From Clarkia xantiana subsp. parviflora (lineage: Eukaryota; Streptophyta; Magnoliopsida; Myrtales; Onagraceae), in the NCBI GenBank assembly GCA_036873135.1, contig JAPTYO010000018.1:6563503-6627502 (forward strand): DNA of 64,000 nt. Direction: 5' to 3'. Positions within the stretch are counted from its first letter, which is position 1. Every line of letters starts with the position of its first letter. Made by a program: the position numbers and the translations under genes. This document shows positions 12,601-23,999 of this stretch, piece by piece. Under the pieces are notes generated by a model that was not told where the DNA came from, did no database searches, and saw only the letters and a list, made by a program, of their open reading frames with translations.

Positions 12601-13840
12601 ACACACATCCGCCATTTCCCATTAGTCTTCTTCACCAGTACCGGATTAGCGACCCAAGTCTGGAATCGGAGCTCTTTAATAAACCCAGCGTCGAGCAACC
12701 TGCCCACTTCCTGCTGGATCGCGATCTTCTTGTCTGTTCCCATCGGACGCCTTTTCTGCGTGATAGGTTTGATCGCGGGATCTATCTTCAGCTCGTGTAC
12801 GATCACATCGGGGCTGATTCCTGGCATGTCGCTTGGGGACCAGGCAAACAGCTCCTTGAACTTTTTCAGCAGATCAATCAACTCTCAGGCTGTCTTTTCG
12901 GTCAAAGCAGACCCGATTTTTACCTTCCTCCGAGGTCCGTCAATCTCGACTTCTTTTAGATCTTCTATGGTGGCGGGACGCCCAAACTCCTCTCTGGGAT
13001 CAGTATCTGTTTGGAGGACAGTCATGGTCTCTCGTCTCCTCCTTCGAGTGGCATTGACGTAACATTTTCTGGAAGCCACCTGGTCGCCCTTGACCTCTCC
13101 GACTCCGTGGTCAGTCGGGAACTTCATCTTCTGGTGCACTGTCGAGGCAACTGCCATCAGGGGGTTGATGGTGGTTCTCCCGATAATCGCGTTGTAAGTC
13201 CCCGCGGAATCAACTACCACGAACTCCACGTTCCTCCTTTCTGATTTCCACCCACTACCAAACTCCACTGGTAAGGTGATTACTCCTAGCGGATAGGAGG
13301 TAGAGCCAGAGAACCCGACCATCGGGAAGTTTGCCTCCTTCAGATCCTTCTTTGTCTTTCCCATGGCCTCCAGCGCATCCATGAAGAGAATATCGGAGGA
13401 GCTCCCTCCATCGATCAGAATCCGCTTCATCTCGTACCCGTTTACATCCAAGGTCACGACCAAAGCGTCATCATGCGGGGTCTCCACGCCTATTAAATCC
13501 TCCGAGGAAAAGGAAATCACCATCTCTTCCTTCAGGGTCCAGGATCGGGACCTCTTACCCAGCACCACAGCAGTAGGAATTCTAGAGGCGTAAACCTCTC
13601 GAGAGGACGAGGTATCACCTCCAGCAGCAAATCCTCCGTGAATCACATTGATGGTGCCCCGTCGTTCTTTGCGGGCACCGGACGGCTCCGGGTCGGACCT
13701 CTTCTTCTTTGGGGACCGATCGCGGGATTGAGAACGGGACCGCGATCGGGACCGAGAGCGGGATCGACACCGCTTATCCCCGACGAACTCCTTGAGCTTC
13801 CCCTTCTGGATCAGCTTTTCGATCTCCTTCTTCAGCTCCC
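9677..13840 (-). pseudogene. Element A gag end and pol, broken
   Basis: Minus-strand coding sequence resumes at 13840, right after the B insertion, with the gag C-terminal KKEIEKLIQKGKLKEF block. It runs through an Arg/Ser tract, protease (LIDGGSSSDIL), RT (YVDDM), RNase H, archaeal RNase H (TDGSS) and integrase (ISDNGPP, NGQVES). The catalytic protease Asp and RT YVDD are present. Damage: a stop at 12885-12887, CAG to TAG at 12096-12098 with a 1-bp deletion close by, TCA to TAA at 11362-11364, and a 1-bp deletion near 9755 that shifts the last residues. The original stop is at 9677-9679. It is recognisable over its full length but not translatable. Its gag half is at 24693-26138. Confidence 0.92.
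13836..13840. repeat. Target site duplication, left, of element B
   Basis: CTCCC adjoins the TG end of B and is repeated at 24693-24697. Rejoining the two sides restores A's gag reading frame. Confidence 0.96.
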
Positions 13841-14537
13841 TGATGGGTTCGACTATAGCCGTCAGGCCCTTTAACGGTGAGGAAACGGAAAACAGGCCCA
13901 CCTGGCCCAAAATGATGGTTAAGATGACCTAGGAGAAGGGTCCCGACGAAGGGAGTCCCGACGATGAAAGGTCCCGACAGAGTCGGCCCCGACTGTGGAG
14001 CTGGAAGCTCCCGATGAGAAGCCTTTAAGTAGGCCCCGATGATGAATCCCTGAGAATGATTGGCCCTGTCACGATGACGAGGGGCCCCGAGCGGTGACAC
14101 AACGAGATAACTCTGGAGTCCCCGACGGGAGTCGGGACTCGATTATCAGAGGATAAGGCCAAGATATGCGGGGCGTGGCCGAGATACGCGGAACGTGGTT
14201 AAGATACACGGAGCGTGGCCGAGATACGCGGGGCATGGCTGAGATACGCGAGATCACATCCGAGATACGCGGGATACGGGCTAACCACCCCCAACGGTTC
14301 GCCAGGTACTTGAGGCATCTCTTTGCCTATAAAAGGGCAGGAGATCACCTCAGAAGAGTTACGTTGAATTCAATATACTTTGAGATTACTGCTTGCCAGT
14401 CATACAAGATACTCATTTAAGCATCAGAGAGGGATTCTGGGTCACCGCCCGGTCTATCCCCTCTTGCAGGATTGCGTGGAGCTAAGGAGCTAGGATTGTC
14501 GTCAAAGTCCGTACCGGAGTTCCACCGTGATCCAACA
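13841..14537 (+). repeat. 5' LTR of element B
   Basis: It starts TGATGGGTTC and ends GATCCAACA. It contains a U3 cluster of GATACGCGG-type repeats (about 14160-14275), a TATA box (TATAAAAGGG near 14327), and the GCATCAGAGAGGGATTC block (about 14421) near the probable R/U5 boundary. Confidence 0.95.
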
Positions 14538-14554
14538 TTGGCGGCGTCTGTGGG
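14538..14554 (+). other. Primer binding site of element B
   Basis: TTGGCGGCGTCTGTGGG directly follows the LTR. The family form in A and Q is TTGGCGCCGTCTGTGGG, so B has one changed base. I do not assign the tRNA. Confidence 0.85.
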
Positions 14555-14573
14555 AAACAAACAAAAAGCTGAT

Positions 14574-16166
14574 ATGCCTTCTACTCGATCAATGGCGGCT
14601 GGCAAGCACAGAAGACAGGGACAATCCGGTGGTTTCCGTCACCCCGCTGCAACGAATCTGGATTCAGTACCAGAACAAGAGGAAAACCAGAACCATCCCC
14701 CGGCTGAGCTCTCCCAGACAGGGGGGCACAATGGAGATCCCGAAGATATTGCTCCTCAACATCAGGGCAACAGGGGGCAAGAGGCTCCCCTAGCTACAGA
14801 TTTGACAAGGGCCGTGGCGGAAGCCATGCCCATGTTCCTGGCGGCCGTAGAGGCTCTCTTGGATCGGAGAGAGGCTGCAAGGAGGCAGGAGGAGATGCCC
14901 CCGTTGGAGGAAGTGGCCCTGCCAGCAGAGGGTCGGAACGCACAGGAAGCGCCGCCCCGAGGCCAGGACAGGGGTAGAGCATCGGAAAGGTTCGTGATTG
15001 ATGGACCAGGACCAGTACAGCACAGGACCATTCCCTTGAATGGTCCCATCACTCCCGACCAGGTGGTAAAGATCGTGAACATCTGCATGGGAGAACAGAA
15101 GCCGCTGGTGTCGAAGCTAAGGGATCGATCCACTCATCCCTTCATTCCCCGACTCATTGACACCCTAGCCCCGCCCGGGCTAGGTATCCCCACGATAAAG
15201 GAGTACGATGGCGAAGGAGATCCAGTTCGCCATGTCCAGAAGCACCTCATGGCGTGTCTGGGAAGAGCCCCGAGCGAAGACATAGTGTGTACGCTGTTCC
15301 CGAACACACTGGGAGAAAGAGCCCTGACCTGGTTCTTTAGTCTGCCCCCAGGCTGCATCACTTGCTGGGCAGACATGCACGACCGATTCATTCAGCAGTA
15401 CCAGGGTCGGAGGCGTCTATTGAAGAGCGTGTGGTCCCTGACCCAGGTGGTGCAAAGGCCCGACGAATCGCTGGCTCACTATTACCAGCGGTACAGAGCC
15501 AGCGTAGCAGAGATAGACGAGGAAATCTCAGAGGGCGAAACCATCCGCACCTTTATTCGGAACCTGACAGCCCCCTATGGCTCCGACCTGATGCACAGCG
15601 TGGCTGAGAAAGCTGTGTGGAATATGGAGGCATTACAGAAGAGGGTAAAACGGCAAATCGATGTCCAGGAGTCGAAGATAGCCGCAGGAGAACTGGAGCA
15701 CCCAAAGTCGAACAAAGGAAAGCAGTCGGTTAAGCCCTTCGACGATCGTAAGTCAAAGGGCAAACCTGAGAGTAGTCGAAACCGAGGCCGACCTGATCGA
15801 AGGGACGATAGACGTTCTTCAAGGAAGGATAAGCGGGAGGATCTCGACATTCCTCTCAACTGCTCCATGGCGGAAGTGCTGACAGTCATGGAACGACAAG
15901 GTATCTCCAGGTACCCCCCGAAGAAAGACGGAGAATTCTTGGGATCCCGCACGGATCGCTACTGCCGATTTCACCGCGCAAATGGTCACGACACCAATCA
16001 CTGTCGGGAACTAAAGAAGGAGATTGAAAAGCTGATCCAGAAGGGGAAGCTCAAGGAATTCGTCGGGGATAAGCGGTGTCGATCCCGCTCTCGATCCCGA
16101 TCGCGGTCCCGTTCCCGATCCCGCGATCGGTCCCCAAAAAAGAAGAGAACCGACCCAGATTCATGA
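14574..16166 (+). CDS. gag: Gag of element B
   Basis: The 530-residue reading frame starts at ATG 14574, conserved as M(P/T)STRSMAAGK in A and P, 36 bp after the LTR. It is the capsid/nucleocapsid precursor: a Retrotrans_gag-type core with LTWFFSLPPG and WADMHDRF (about residues 245-270), a linker, a CCHC-like knuckle CRFHRANGHDTNHC (about 464-477), a KKEIEKLIQKGKLKEF block, and an Arg/Ser repeat tract (about 500-520). In the siblings gag runs straight into protease in one frame. Here a 14-bp deletion against copy A after the Arg/Ser tract brings in a TGA at 16164-16166, so gag ends early and pol is out of frame. Confidence 0.88.
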   Translation: MPSTRSMAAGKHRRQGQSGGFRHPAATNLDSVPEQEENQNHPPAELSQTGGHNGDPEDIAPQHQGNRGQEAPLATDLTRAVAEAMPMFLAAVEALLDRREAARRQEEMPPLEEVALPAEGRNAQEAPPRGQDRGRASERFVIDGPGPVQHRTIPLNGPITPDQVVKIVNICMGEQKPLVSKLRDRSTHPFIPRLIDTLAPPGLGIPTIKEYDGEGDPVRHVQKHLMACLGRAPSEDIVCTLFPNTLGERALTWFFSLPPGCITCWADMHDRFIQQYQGRRRLLKSVWSLTQVVQRPDESLAHYYQRYRASVAEIDEEISEGETIRTFIRNLTAPYGSDLMHSVAEKAVWNMEALQKRVKRQIDVQESKIAAGELEHPKSNKGKQSVKPFDDRKSKGKPESSRNRGRPDRRDDRRSSRKDKREDLDIPLNCSMAEVLTVMERQGISRYPPKKDGEFLGSRTDRYCRFHRANGHDTNHCRELKKEIEKLIQKGKLKEFVGDKRCRSRSRSRSRSRSRSRDRSPKKKRTDPDS

Positions 16167-16167
16167 G

Positions 16168-19100
16168 AGGCGAGGCACTATCAACGTAATCCATGGAGGG
16201 TTTGCTGCTGGAGGTGATACTTCATCCGCCCGAGAAGTCTATGCTTCTAGAATCCCTACGGCAGTGGTGCTGGGTAAGAGGTCCCGATCCTGGACCTTGA
16301 AAGAAGAGATGGTAATCTCCTTCTCGTCGGAAGACCTCATAGGCGTGGAGACTCCGCACGACGATGCCTTGGTGGTAACCTTGGATGTAGACGGGTTCGA
16401 AATGAAGAGAATTCTAATCAACGGAGGGAGCTCCTCTGACATTCTATTCATGGACGCGCTGGAAGCTATGGGGAAAACGAAGAAAGATCTAAAGGAGGCA
16501 AACTTCCCGATGGTCAGGTTCTCTGGCTCAACCTCTTATCCGCTAGGAGTAATCACCCTACCAGTGGAGTTTGGTAGCGGGTGGAAATCAGAAAGGAGGA
16601 ACGTGGAATTTGTCGTGGTTGATTCCGCGGGGACCTACCACGCGATTATCGGAAAAACCACCATTAATCCCCTGATGGCGGTTGCCTCGACAGTGCACCA
16701 GAAGATGAAGTTCCCGACCGACCATGGAGTCGGAGAGGTTAAAGGCGACCAGGTGGCTTCTCAAAAATGCTATGTTAACGCCACCCGGAGGAGGAGGCGA
16801 GAGGCCATGACTGTCCTCCAGACAGACACAGATCCCAGAGAAGAGTTTGGGCGTCCCGCCCCCGTAGAAGATCTGAAAGAAGTCGAGATTGACGGACCCC
16901 AGAGGAAGGTGAAAATCGGGTCTGCTCTGACTGAAGAGACAGCCCAAAAATTGGTGGAGTTGCTGAAGGAGTTCAAGGAGCTGTTTGCCTGGTCCCCGAG
17001 CGATATGCCAGGAATCAGCCCCGATGTGATCGTACACGAGCTGAAGATAGACCCCGCGATCAAGCCTATCACGCAGAAAAGGCGTCTGATGGGCACGGAC
17101 AAGAAGATCGCGATCCAGCAGGAGGTGGGCAGGTTGCTCGATGCTGGGTTCATTAAGGAGCTCCGATTCCAGACTTGGGTTGCCAACCCAGTGCTTGTGA
17201 AGAAGACTAACGGGAAATGGCGAATGTGTGTGGACTTCCGCGACTTAAACAAGGCTTGCCCAAAGGACTACTATCCATTCCCGAGAATCGACCAGTTGGT
17301 GGATGCCACGTCGGGACACGAACTGTTGAGTTTCATGGACGCGTATTCAGGCTACAACCAAATCAAGATGGCCAAGGAAGATGCTCCCCACACAGCGTTC
17401 AACGCAGACAGTGACATCTATCACTACGATGTCATGCCTTTTGGGTTGATCAATGCCGGGGCAACCTACCAACGGATGGTGAACAAACTGTTTGGAGATA
17501 TGCTGGGAGAAACCATGGAAGCTTACGTGGATGATATGCTGGTGAAGTCCCGACAAGCCGAAGATCATGTGCACAACCTAACCATGGCATTTGAGCGGAT
17601 GAGGCTCCATCAAGTTCGCTTGAACCCGACGAAATGCGCCTTCGGAGTCCACTCAGGGAAGTTTTTGGGCTTCATGGTGAGCCAAAGAGGAATTGAAGTG
17701 AATCCTGAGAAGCTGAGGGCAATCGAGGAGATGCAGTCTCCGATAAACCATCGGGAGGTGCAAGTGCTGAATGGTCGACTAGCTGCAATGAATCGCTTCT
17801 TGTCCAAAGCCAGCGACCGATCAATGCCGTTTTTTGAAGTCTTGAGGGCCAACAAAAAATTCGAGTGGACCGCCAAATGTGAAGAGGCGTTCCAAGCACT
17901 CAAGCAACACCTTCGCACCCTCCCGCCGATGGCGAAACCGGTTCCAGGCGAGCCGCTCTATCTTTATTTGACTGTTTCTGAATTTGCCATTAGCTCTGTG
18001 TTAGTGAAGATTGTCGAGGGTAATCAAGTCCCCGTTTATTATGTAAGAAAGGCGTTTGCCAAATCTGAATTAAAGTATCCCGCCGTTGAGAAGTACCTCT
18101 TTGCGTTGATTATTACTGCTCGGAAGGCAAGGCCTTATTTTCACGCACACGAGATTACTGTGCTGACAAACCAGCCTTTGAAGCATTTCTTGAACCGACC
18201 GGACGCGTCGGGAAGATTAGTGAAGTGGGCAGTAGAGCTTAGTGAGTTTCGAATACACTTTGCTCCAAGAACGGCAATTAAAGGCCAGGCATTGGCGGAT
18301 TTTATAGCAGAATCTACAGCCCCCGATCTGGAAGAGGCGGGCCCTGTAGAGGGGGCAACCGTGGAGGTCCCGATAGAAGAACAATCAGAGAGGGCAGAGC
18401 AATCAGAACAGCCAAACAAGGAAAATACCTGGGAGATGTACACGGATGGCTCCGCGAGTTCGGACGGATCAGGAGCGGGCTTTTTGTTGATACCACCGGG
18501 AGAAGGTGAACCGCTCCGATACGCCTTGGATTTAACATTCAAGGCCACAAACAACGAAGCGGAGTATGCAGCTCTTATCACGGGCCTAAAAATTGCTAAA
18601 GGCACTGGAATCGATCACTTGAGAGTAAAGTGCGACGCAGCTTTAATCGTGAACCAGGTTCAAGGGCGATACGAAGCAAGAAGTCCGATAATGAAGAAGT
18701 ATCTGCGAGAGGTACAAGCCCTGAAAGAGAGCTTCAAAAGCTTCGATATCGAGGCAATTCCGAGGGAGGAAAATGTAGAGGCAGATGCCTTGAGCAAATT
18801 TGCCCTGGGGGCACCCTTGGAAGAAAATCGGAAGGTGCACTTCTTGGAGAAGGTGATCTTATCAAACATCGACCCAACACAGGTGTGCGCCATTGAAGCG
18901 AGATCAGAGGAGGAGCCAACTTGGATGACCCCGATAGTCGCGTACCTGACTACGGGGGCAGTCCCCGATGATCAAGTAGCAGCGGACAGGATACGTCGGA
19001 TCGCGGCCAATTATGTGATGCTGGACAATCAGCTATACAAGAAGGGCTGGTTCTCGACTCCGTACTTGAAGTGTGTGGCAGGACCCGACACCAATCGGAT

Positions 19101-20157
19101 TCTGAAGGAGGTGCACGAAGGGGTCGCGGCTTGCCATGAAGGGGCCCGATCCATCATGAGGAAAGTGCTGAATTTGGGCTATTATTGGCCCACGATGAAC
19201 AAAGAAACGACGGCGATGGTCCGATCCTGCGACGCGTGCCAGAGGTACGCCCCGAGTATCGTGGCTCCGGCTGCTAACCTGACATCCATCAAGAGCGCGT
19301 GGCCCTTCGCGCAGAGGGGCATCGACTTGGTGGGACCTCTTCCACAAGCACAAGGAGAATGTAAGTATTTACTTGTAGCTATCGATTATTTTTCGAAATA
19401 GATAGAGGCAAAGGCGTTGGCCAGAACAACAGGGAACCAGATCGTCAAGTTCCTCCAGACCCATATTGTGTCCAGATACGGGATTCCTAAGGTGGTGATC
19501 AGCGACAATGGTCCACCGTTTAACGGCTCTCAGGTGAGGGAGAATCTGGAGGAGTTGAACATCGAGCATCGGACCGCTTCCGTACGCCATGCTCAGACTA
19601 ATGGCCAGGTGGAATCAGCCAACAAAATCGTGATGGATGGCCTGAAGAAGAGGGTCTATGCTTTGAAGGGCAAGTGGCTGAATGAACTGGAAAACGTGCT
19701 TTGGGATGTTAGAACGACACCCAAACGATCAACGGGGGAGACTCCGTTTGGCCTCGTTTATGGCACGGAGGCTGTCGCCCCCATGGAGGTAGCTGTGGCG
19801 TCCCATCGGATGAGATATTACGAGCCCCTGACGAACGATGAGATGAAACGTCTGGACTTGGACTTACTCGAAGAGAAGAGGCGGGAAGCCGATGAAGTCC
19901 AAGCTCGAATGCGTTTGGCGACGGCCAGGTACTACAATCGGCGAGTGAAGTCCCGACAGTTCTTCGTCGGGGAGCTGGTTTGGCGTCGCAACGAGTTCAC
20001 CCTTTTGGATCGAATCAACAAGATGTCACCAAAATGGGAAGGACCTTATAAGGTCATGGGAATGCCAGCTCCGAATGCGTACAAGTTGGAAGACCTCGAT
20101 GGCAGAACGTTAAAGCATTCTTTTAGTGGCGAACACTTGAAGAAACACCATGCTTGA
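16168..20157 (+). pseudogene. pol: Pol of element B (protease to integrase), one stop
   Basis: The frame resumes one base after the gag stop and is open to 19401, then from 19402 to the natural TGA at 20155-20157. Order: protease, with LINGGSSSDIL where siblings have LIDGG (codon 16420-16422), so the catalytic Asp is lost; RT with YVDDM (17524-17538); RNase H; archaeal RNase H (TDGSASSDGSGAG near 18440); integrase with an HHCC zinc region (19111-19240), catalytic Asp 19324-19326, Asp 19504-19506 and Glu 19612-19614; and a C-terminal KWEGPYKV block. The one nonsense codon, TGG to TAG (19399-19401), truncates integrase. B therefore looks recently functional but now inactive. Confidence 0.92.
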
Positions 20158-20924
20158 AGAAAGTCGCCTTAAGTGGTGCCCGATAAAGTCGCCTTAAGTG
20201 GTGCCCGATGTAAAATCGCCTTAAGTGGTGTATGCTGTTTATCGTTTAAATCAATGTAAGCCAATTTTATGCCATCAATAAAGAGGTTGCTTCCAATAAG
20301 AGTTGTCCTTAGATTTATGCTAAGTGTCAAAGTCACCTTGAGTGCTGCACGAGAAAAGTCGCCTTCAGTGGTGCACGAGAAAAGTCGCCTTCAGTGGTGC
20401 ACGAGAAAAGTCGCCTTCAGTGGTGCACAATCCTTAGATTTATTCTAAGTATCAAGAAGTCGCCTGGAGTGGTGCACGATACTAAGTCGCCTTGAGTGGT
20501 GCACAATCCTTAGATTTATTCTAAGTATCAAAAAGTCGCCTTGAGTGGTGCACGATACTAAGTCGCCTTGTGTGGTGCACGATCTTTAGGTTTATCCTAA
20601 GTATCAAAAAGTCGCCTTGAGTGGTGCACGATACTAAGTCGCCTTGAGTGGTGCACGATCTTTAGGTTTATCCTAAGTAATAATTAAGTCGTCTTAAGTG
20701 ATGCACGGAACTAAGTCGCCTTAAGTGGGACAAGTTATTAAATCGCCGAGAAGGACGTGCGAGAATGTCTTAAGTGTCGAGGTTTCGACCTAAGCACGTA
20801 TAGTAAAGTCACTCGGAGAAGTGCAACGAAAGAATCGGAACTAAAGAAGTCTGATATTGATAAGGGCTCAAAGGCCCGACGACGACAAAAGAGAAGAAGA
20901 TACAAGGACTCTAAAAGTAAACAT
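20158..20924 (+). repeat. Tandem-repeat 3' region of element B
   Basis: Units of about 25-27 bp (AAGTCGCCTTGAGTGGTGCA) form a higher-order period of about 75 bp, each carrying CTTAGATTTATTCTAAG or a close variant (about 20310, 20405, 20510, 20590, 20660). AATAAA is at 20277-20282. The last part (20760-20924) is non-repetitive sequence after the antisense stop. Confidence 0.88.
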
Positions 20925-23435
20925 TCAAGCTTGGTCCTTGTCGGCAGCGTTGGCAGCAGCTGGGTCCGCGGAGTCGGCAACAGAAGGATCCACAGGGTTG
21001 GCTTCGGGAGGATTGCCTATCGGGGCATCCGCACTTGGAAGTTCAGAAACGTCTTCGACAATTACCGGGGTACTCCCCCCATCACTCTCCTCGGAAAGAG
21101 CAAAATACTTCTTCGCAAAAGGAGCGAGGGAAGGAGACTTGTCGAAATTGATAGCGTCCCCGTACTTCAGGTGGAGCTACTCAACTGCGTTGAAGAGAGT
21201 GTTCTCCACCTCCGCGCCAAAGAACTTCATGGCATCGGCTTGAAAGTCCTCGGACCTCCGATAGTCCTCCCGACCCTTCACCTCCGCCTCAGCCAGCTGC
21301 GCAGGAAATCCCGCGATTTGTCCTCCAGAGCCTTCTTCTCGAGGACCAGTTTGTCCTCGGCAGCCTTCTTCTCCTGGGTCAGCCTGTCCACAGCTGCCTC
21401 CCGCTCCTGCCGCTCTTGCCTCAAGAGCCCCTCGAAGTCCCCGATCTGCTGCTGGAGGTCCCGAACCTTCTGATTGAGGACAGCCTGTTCCTTGACAAGC
21501 TTTCCCCGCGAAGACTGGGAGGCCTTGAGATCCTCCTGAAGCTGCTCACGGATCCCTCGGTCCCGCTCCCGGGACTCATCGTAGGCAATGACATACCCGA
21601 TGAGGCGGTTGTAGTCCCCGAGCTCCTGCAATAAAAAGGAAAAGTGTTAATGGACAAGCGACCCGATTTATCATCAAAAAGAAAGAAGCGAAGTCTTACC
21701 TCTATACGGCGCACGGCCATATCCCTGACATCCCGCTGCATGTGCGTACGATTGAGGCAAATCGGATGCCGCATAGTAGGCAGGATCGAGCCTGCCAGCA
21801 GATGCAGGGCCAGCTCCCGATCCTGCTCCCCTTGTGTGAGCGGGACTCCTTGAAGCGTCTGGTTAGGAGTCCAGGGGGCATTCTCTTGTGAAGAATCAAA
21901 GGGCCTGTAGAAGTTCCCATCAAGAGCAAGAGGAGAAAGAGGACGATGAGTGGAAGGGCATGCCTCCGTCTCGGCCCGAACAGGGGAAGGAGTGAACTCA
22001 TGGATAGGCGATGGCTGCCGCTGCTGCGGAGAAGATGAAGGAGGCGGCCCCGACCTGCACCTGGAGGATGAGAAGCTTCAGAAAGGTAGTTAGGAAGTTC
22101 ATCGGGATTCTTACACCAAATGATACGTCGGGAGACGTATTGATCCTTCCCACGATAATGATAGTAACCCGCCTTCAAGACTCGAGGAGTTTCGCCTCGA
22201 AGGATTCGTTTGACGTCAGCAATGCGGGCTTCCTTGGTCGAGGAAATCAAATCCTTCGGGACCATCCTCTTGTATGATTTAATAGCAAGTCGGAGTTTTT
22301 TACCTTCTTCAGCATTCTGGACATCAAAGAGCTGGTCCAGATCCACCCGCTTCCGCTTGGGTTGCTCCGCTGAAGGAGACCCCGACCGAGCAGCAGCCTT
22401 CTTGGCAGACTTCCTCTTCCGCGAGGGGCGGACAGCATCAGTCTCCCCCTGCTTAAGGAATAGATCGGTCAGCACAGATACCTTCTTGGCCGCAAATAGT
22501 AAACAAAGAAGAGTTAGAAGTTTACCCAAGGGACCATATTAGAAGGGCCGTTGAAGAGCTGCCCCCCAGAGACAATATCGAGGAGTCGGATCCCGGCGTG
22601 CACCAGGTCCCGCTCCACAAGTGAGTTGGCATTGAGGGGAGTATAAGACTCCCGCCATCGATAAAGCTGTATAAGTTGAAGGGTTTCGAAATCCTCGTTG
22701 GCGTAAGTATGGGAAGTAGGCGGAGGGTCTGCTGCCACCTCCCACCGAGGCCAGGGAATCGAAGAGTGTCGGATAAAGAAGTAGCTCTTCTTCCAGCTAC
22801 TGTTGTCGGACCCTGTATCAACCAAGAGTCCCCGACCCTTGACCACCTTCCAGGTGTCATTGGTCCAACCACATCGGGCAAGCTGCTGCTTACTCCACTT
22901 AGGCATCCGAGGGTAGAAGGCGCAAACCCCCGCCTCATTGCACTTCATCCCATAAAAGGTTCTGAAGAGCTGGAGGCTGTAGACCCACTTCTGTCGGAAG
23001 CAGAGGACTTGAAAGGCGTTCCAGAGACGGATGGCATGGGGAGAAAAGGTGGTGGGATGTGTCTTGTAATGCTGGCACATCTCGACCAGATTAACGCAAA
23101 AGGGGAATCTGATCCCCGCTGATACTTGTCCCGTAGAGACAAATACCTCCCCTATATGGGGACGAGTAACCTCAGGGTTACTCGAGGGGCGAGGCCAAGG
23201 ATACGGGAAACGAGGTTCCCAGGTGATGGTGATACAACCCTCTCGGAGGGCTGCATCATAAGCAGTATTGGAGATCTCATTTGGAGCATAATCAAAATTA
23301 AAGGGTTTTCTCCCCACAGAGCTGGAACCGCTGTCTGAAAAGCAACCATGGCAAGAAAAATACAGTGGGACTCTTGGAAAGCTATAAAAAAGGAAAAGAC
23401 GAACAAGCAACAAAGGGGAATCCCTTACCAGACAT
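20925..23435 (-). pseudogene. Antisense gene (aORF) of element B
   Basis: Predicted exons on the minus strand are 23435-23429 (7-nt ATGTCTG), 23334-22526 (809 nt, the same length as in A and free of stops), 22484-21700 and 21625-20925. Exon 3 is 785 nt, 205 nt shorter than in A, which shifts the frame inside its Pro/Gly-rich middle. Exon 4 carries a further frameshift near 21278, after the coiled-coil-like stretch. Splice sites match A's. The exon 2 domain (WEPRFPYPWPRP, SAGIRFPF, YGMKCNEAGVCAF, WKVVKGRGLLVDTGSDN) is the best preserved part among the copies. It is convergent with pol. Function unknown; it resembles proteins annotated as 'putative gypsy type transposon'. Confidence 0.8.
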
Positions 23436-23609
23436 GATGAAGTAGAGGTTGAAGGAGATGAACGAAACGTCGCCGGAAAGATGATTGGAGAAACTCCAAA
23501 GACCTTCGAAATCACAGAGCTTGGAATCGCAGAGGAGTCGCAGAGGAATCGCAGAGAGCTCTTGAGAATTCGAAGACGGTAAAAGTTAAATTATGGCCAT
23601 GGCTAGGGT

Positions 23610-23616
23610 TTTATAG
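23610..23616 (-). promoter_or_regulatory. TATA box of B's antisense gene
   Basis: Minus strand TATAAAACCCTAG lies about 175 bp upstream of the antisense ATG at 23435, matching A and O. The rest of 23436-23983 shows no ORF of note. Confidence 0.6.
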
Positions 23617-23983
23617 TCGAAGAAGACGATTGAGAGGACACTTCGATCCGAGTCGTCGAAGTCGAAGAGTCTTAATCTGGACCGTTGAGATGAAACGTGC
23701 AGAAGGACAACGGACGTAATGATGAAACGGCCTGAAAAGCACTTTTCAGAAAAGGACAGGCGCGAAAAATCAGGCACGTGGGATGGAAACGTCACTCCAT
23801 TGTCTACTGCATTTAATGCACTGGGGAACCGAGGAGACCCCTAGGATTTAACAGTTATCTACAAAACATTGAGGAAACGTGAAGGAGAAGACTGATAATT
23901 GAGTAACTGAACCAAGGGAAAGATCCCCGATTCCAGTATCGGAAGACCGGGAGTTGGAAGACACGACGAACTAAAAGTCCCTC

Positions 23984-23999
23984 ATGTCTTGGGGGCAAA
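23984..23999 (+). other. Polypurine tract of element B
   Basis: GTCTTGGGGGCAAA lies directly before the 3' LTR. The same string precedes the 3' LTRs of O and, on the minus strand, A. It would prime plus-strand DNA synthesis. Confidence 0.7.
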
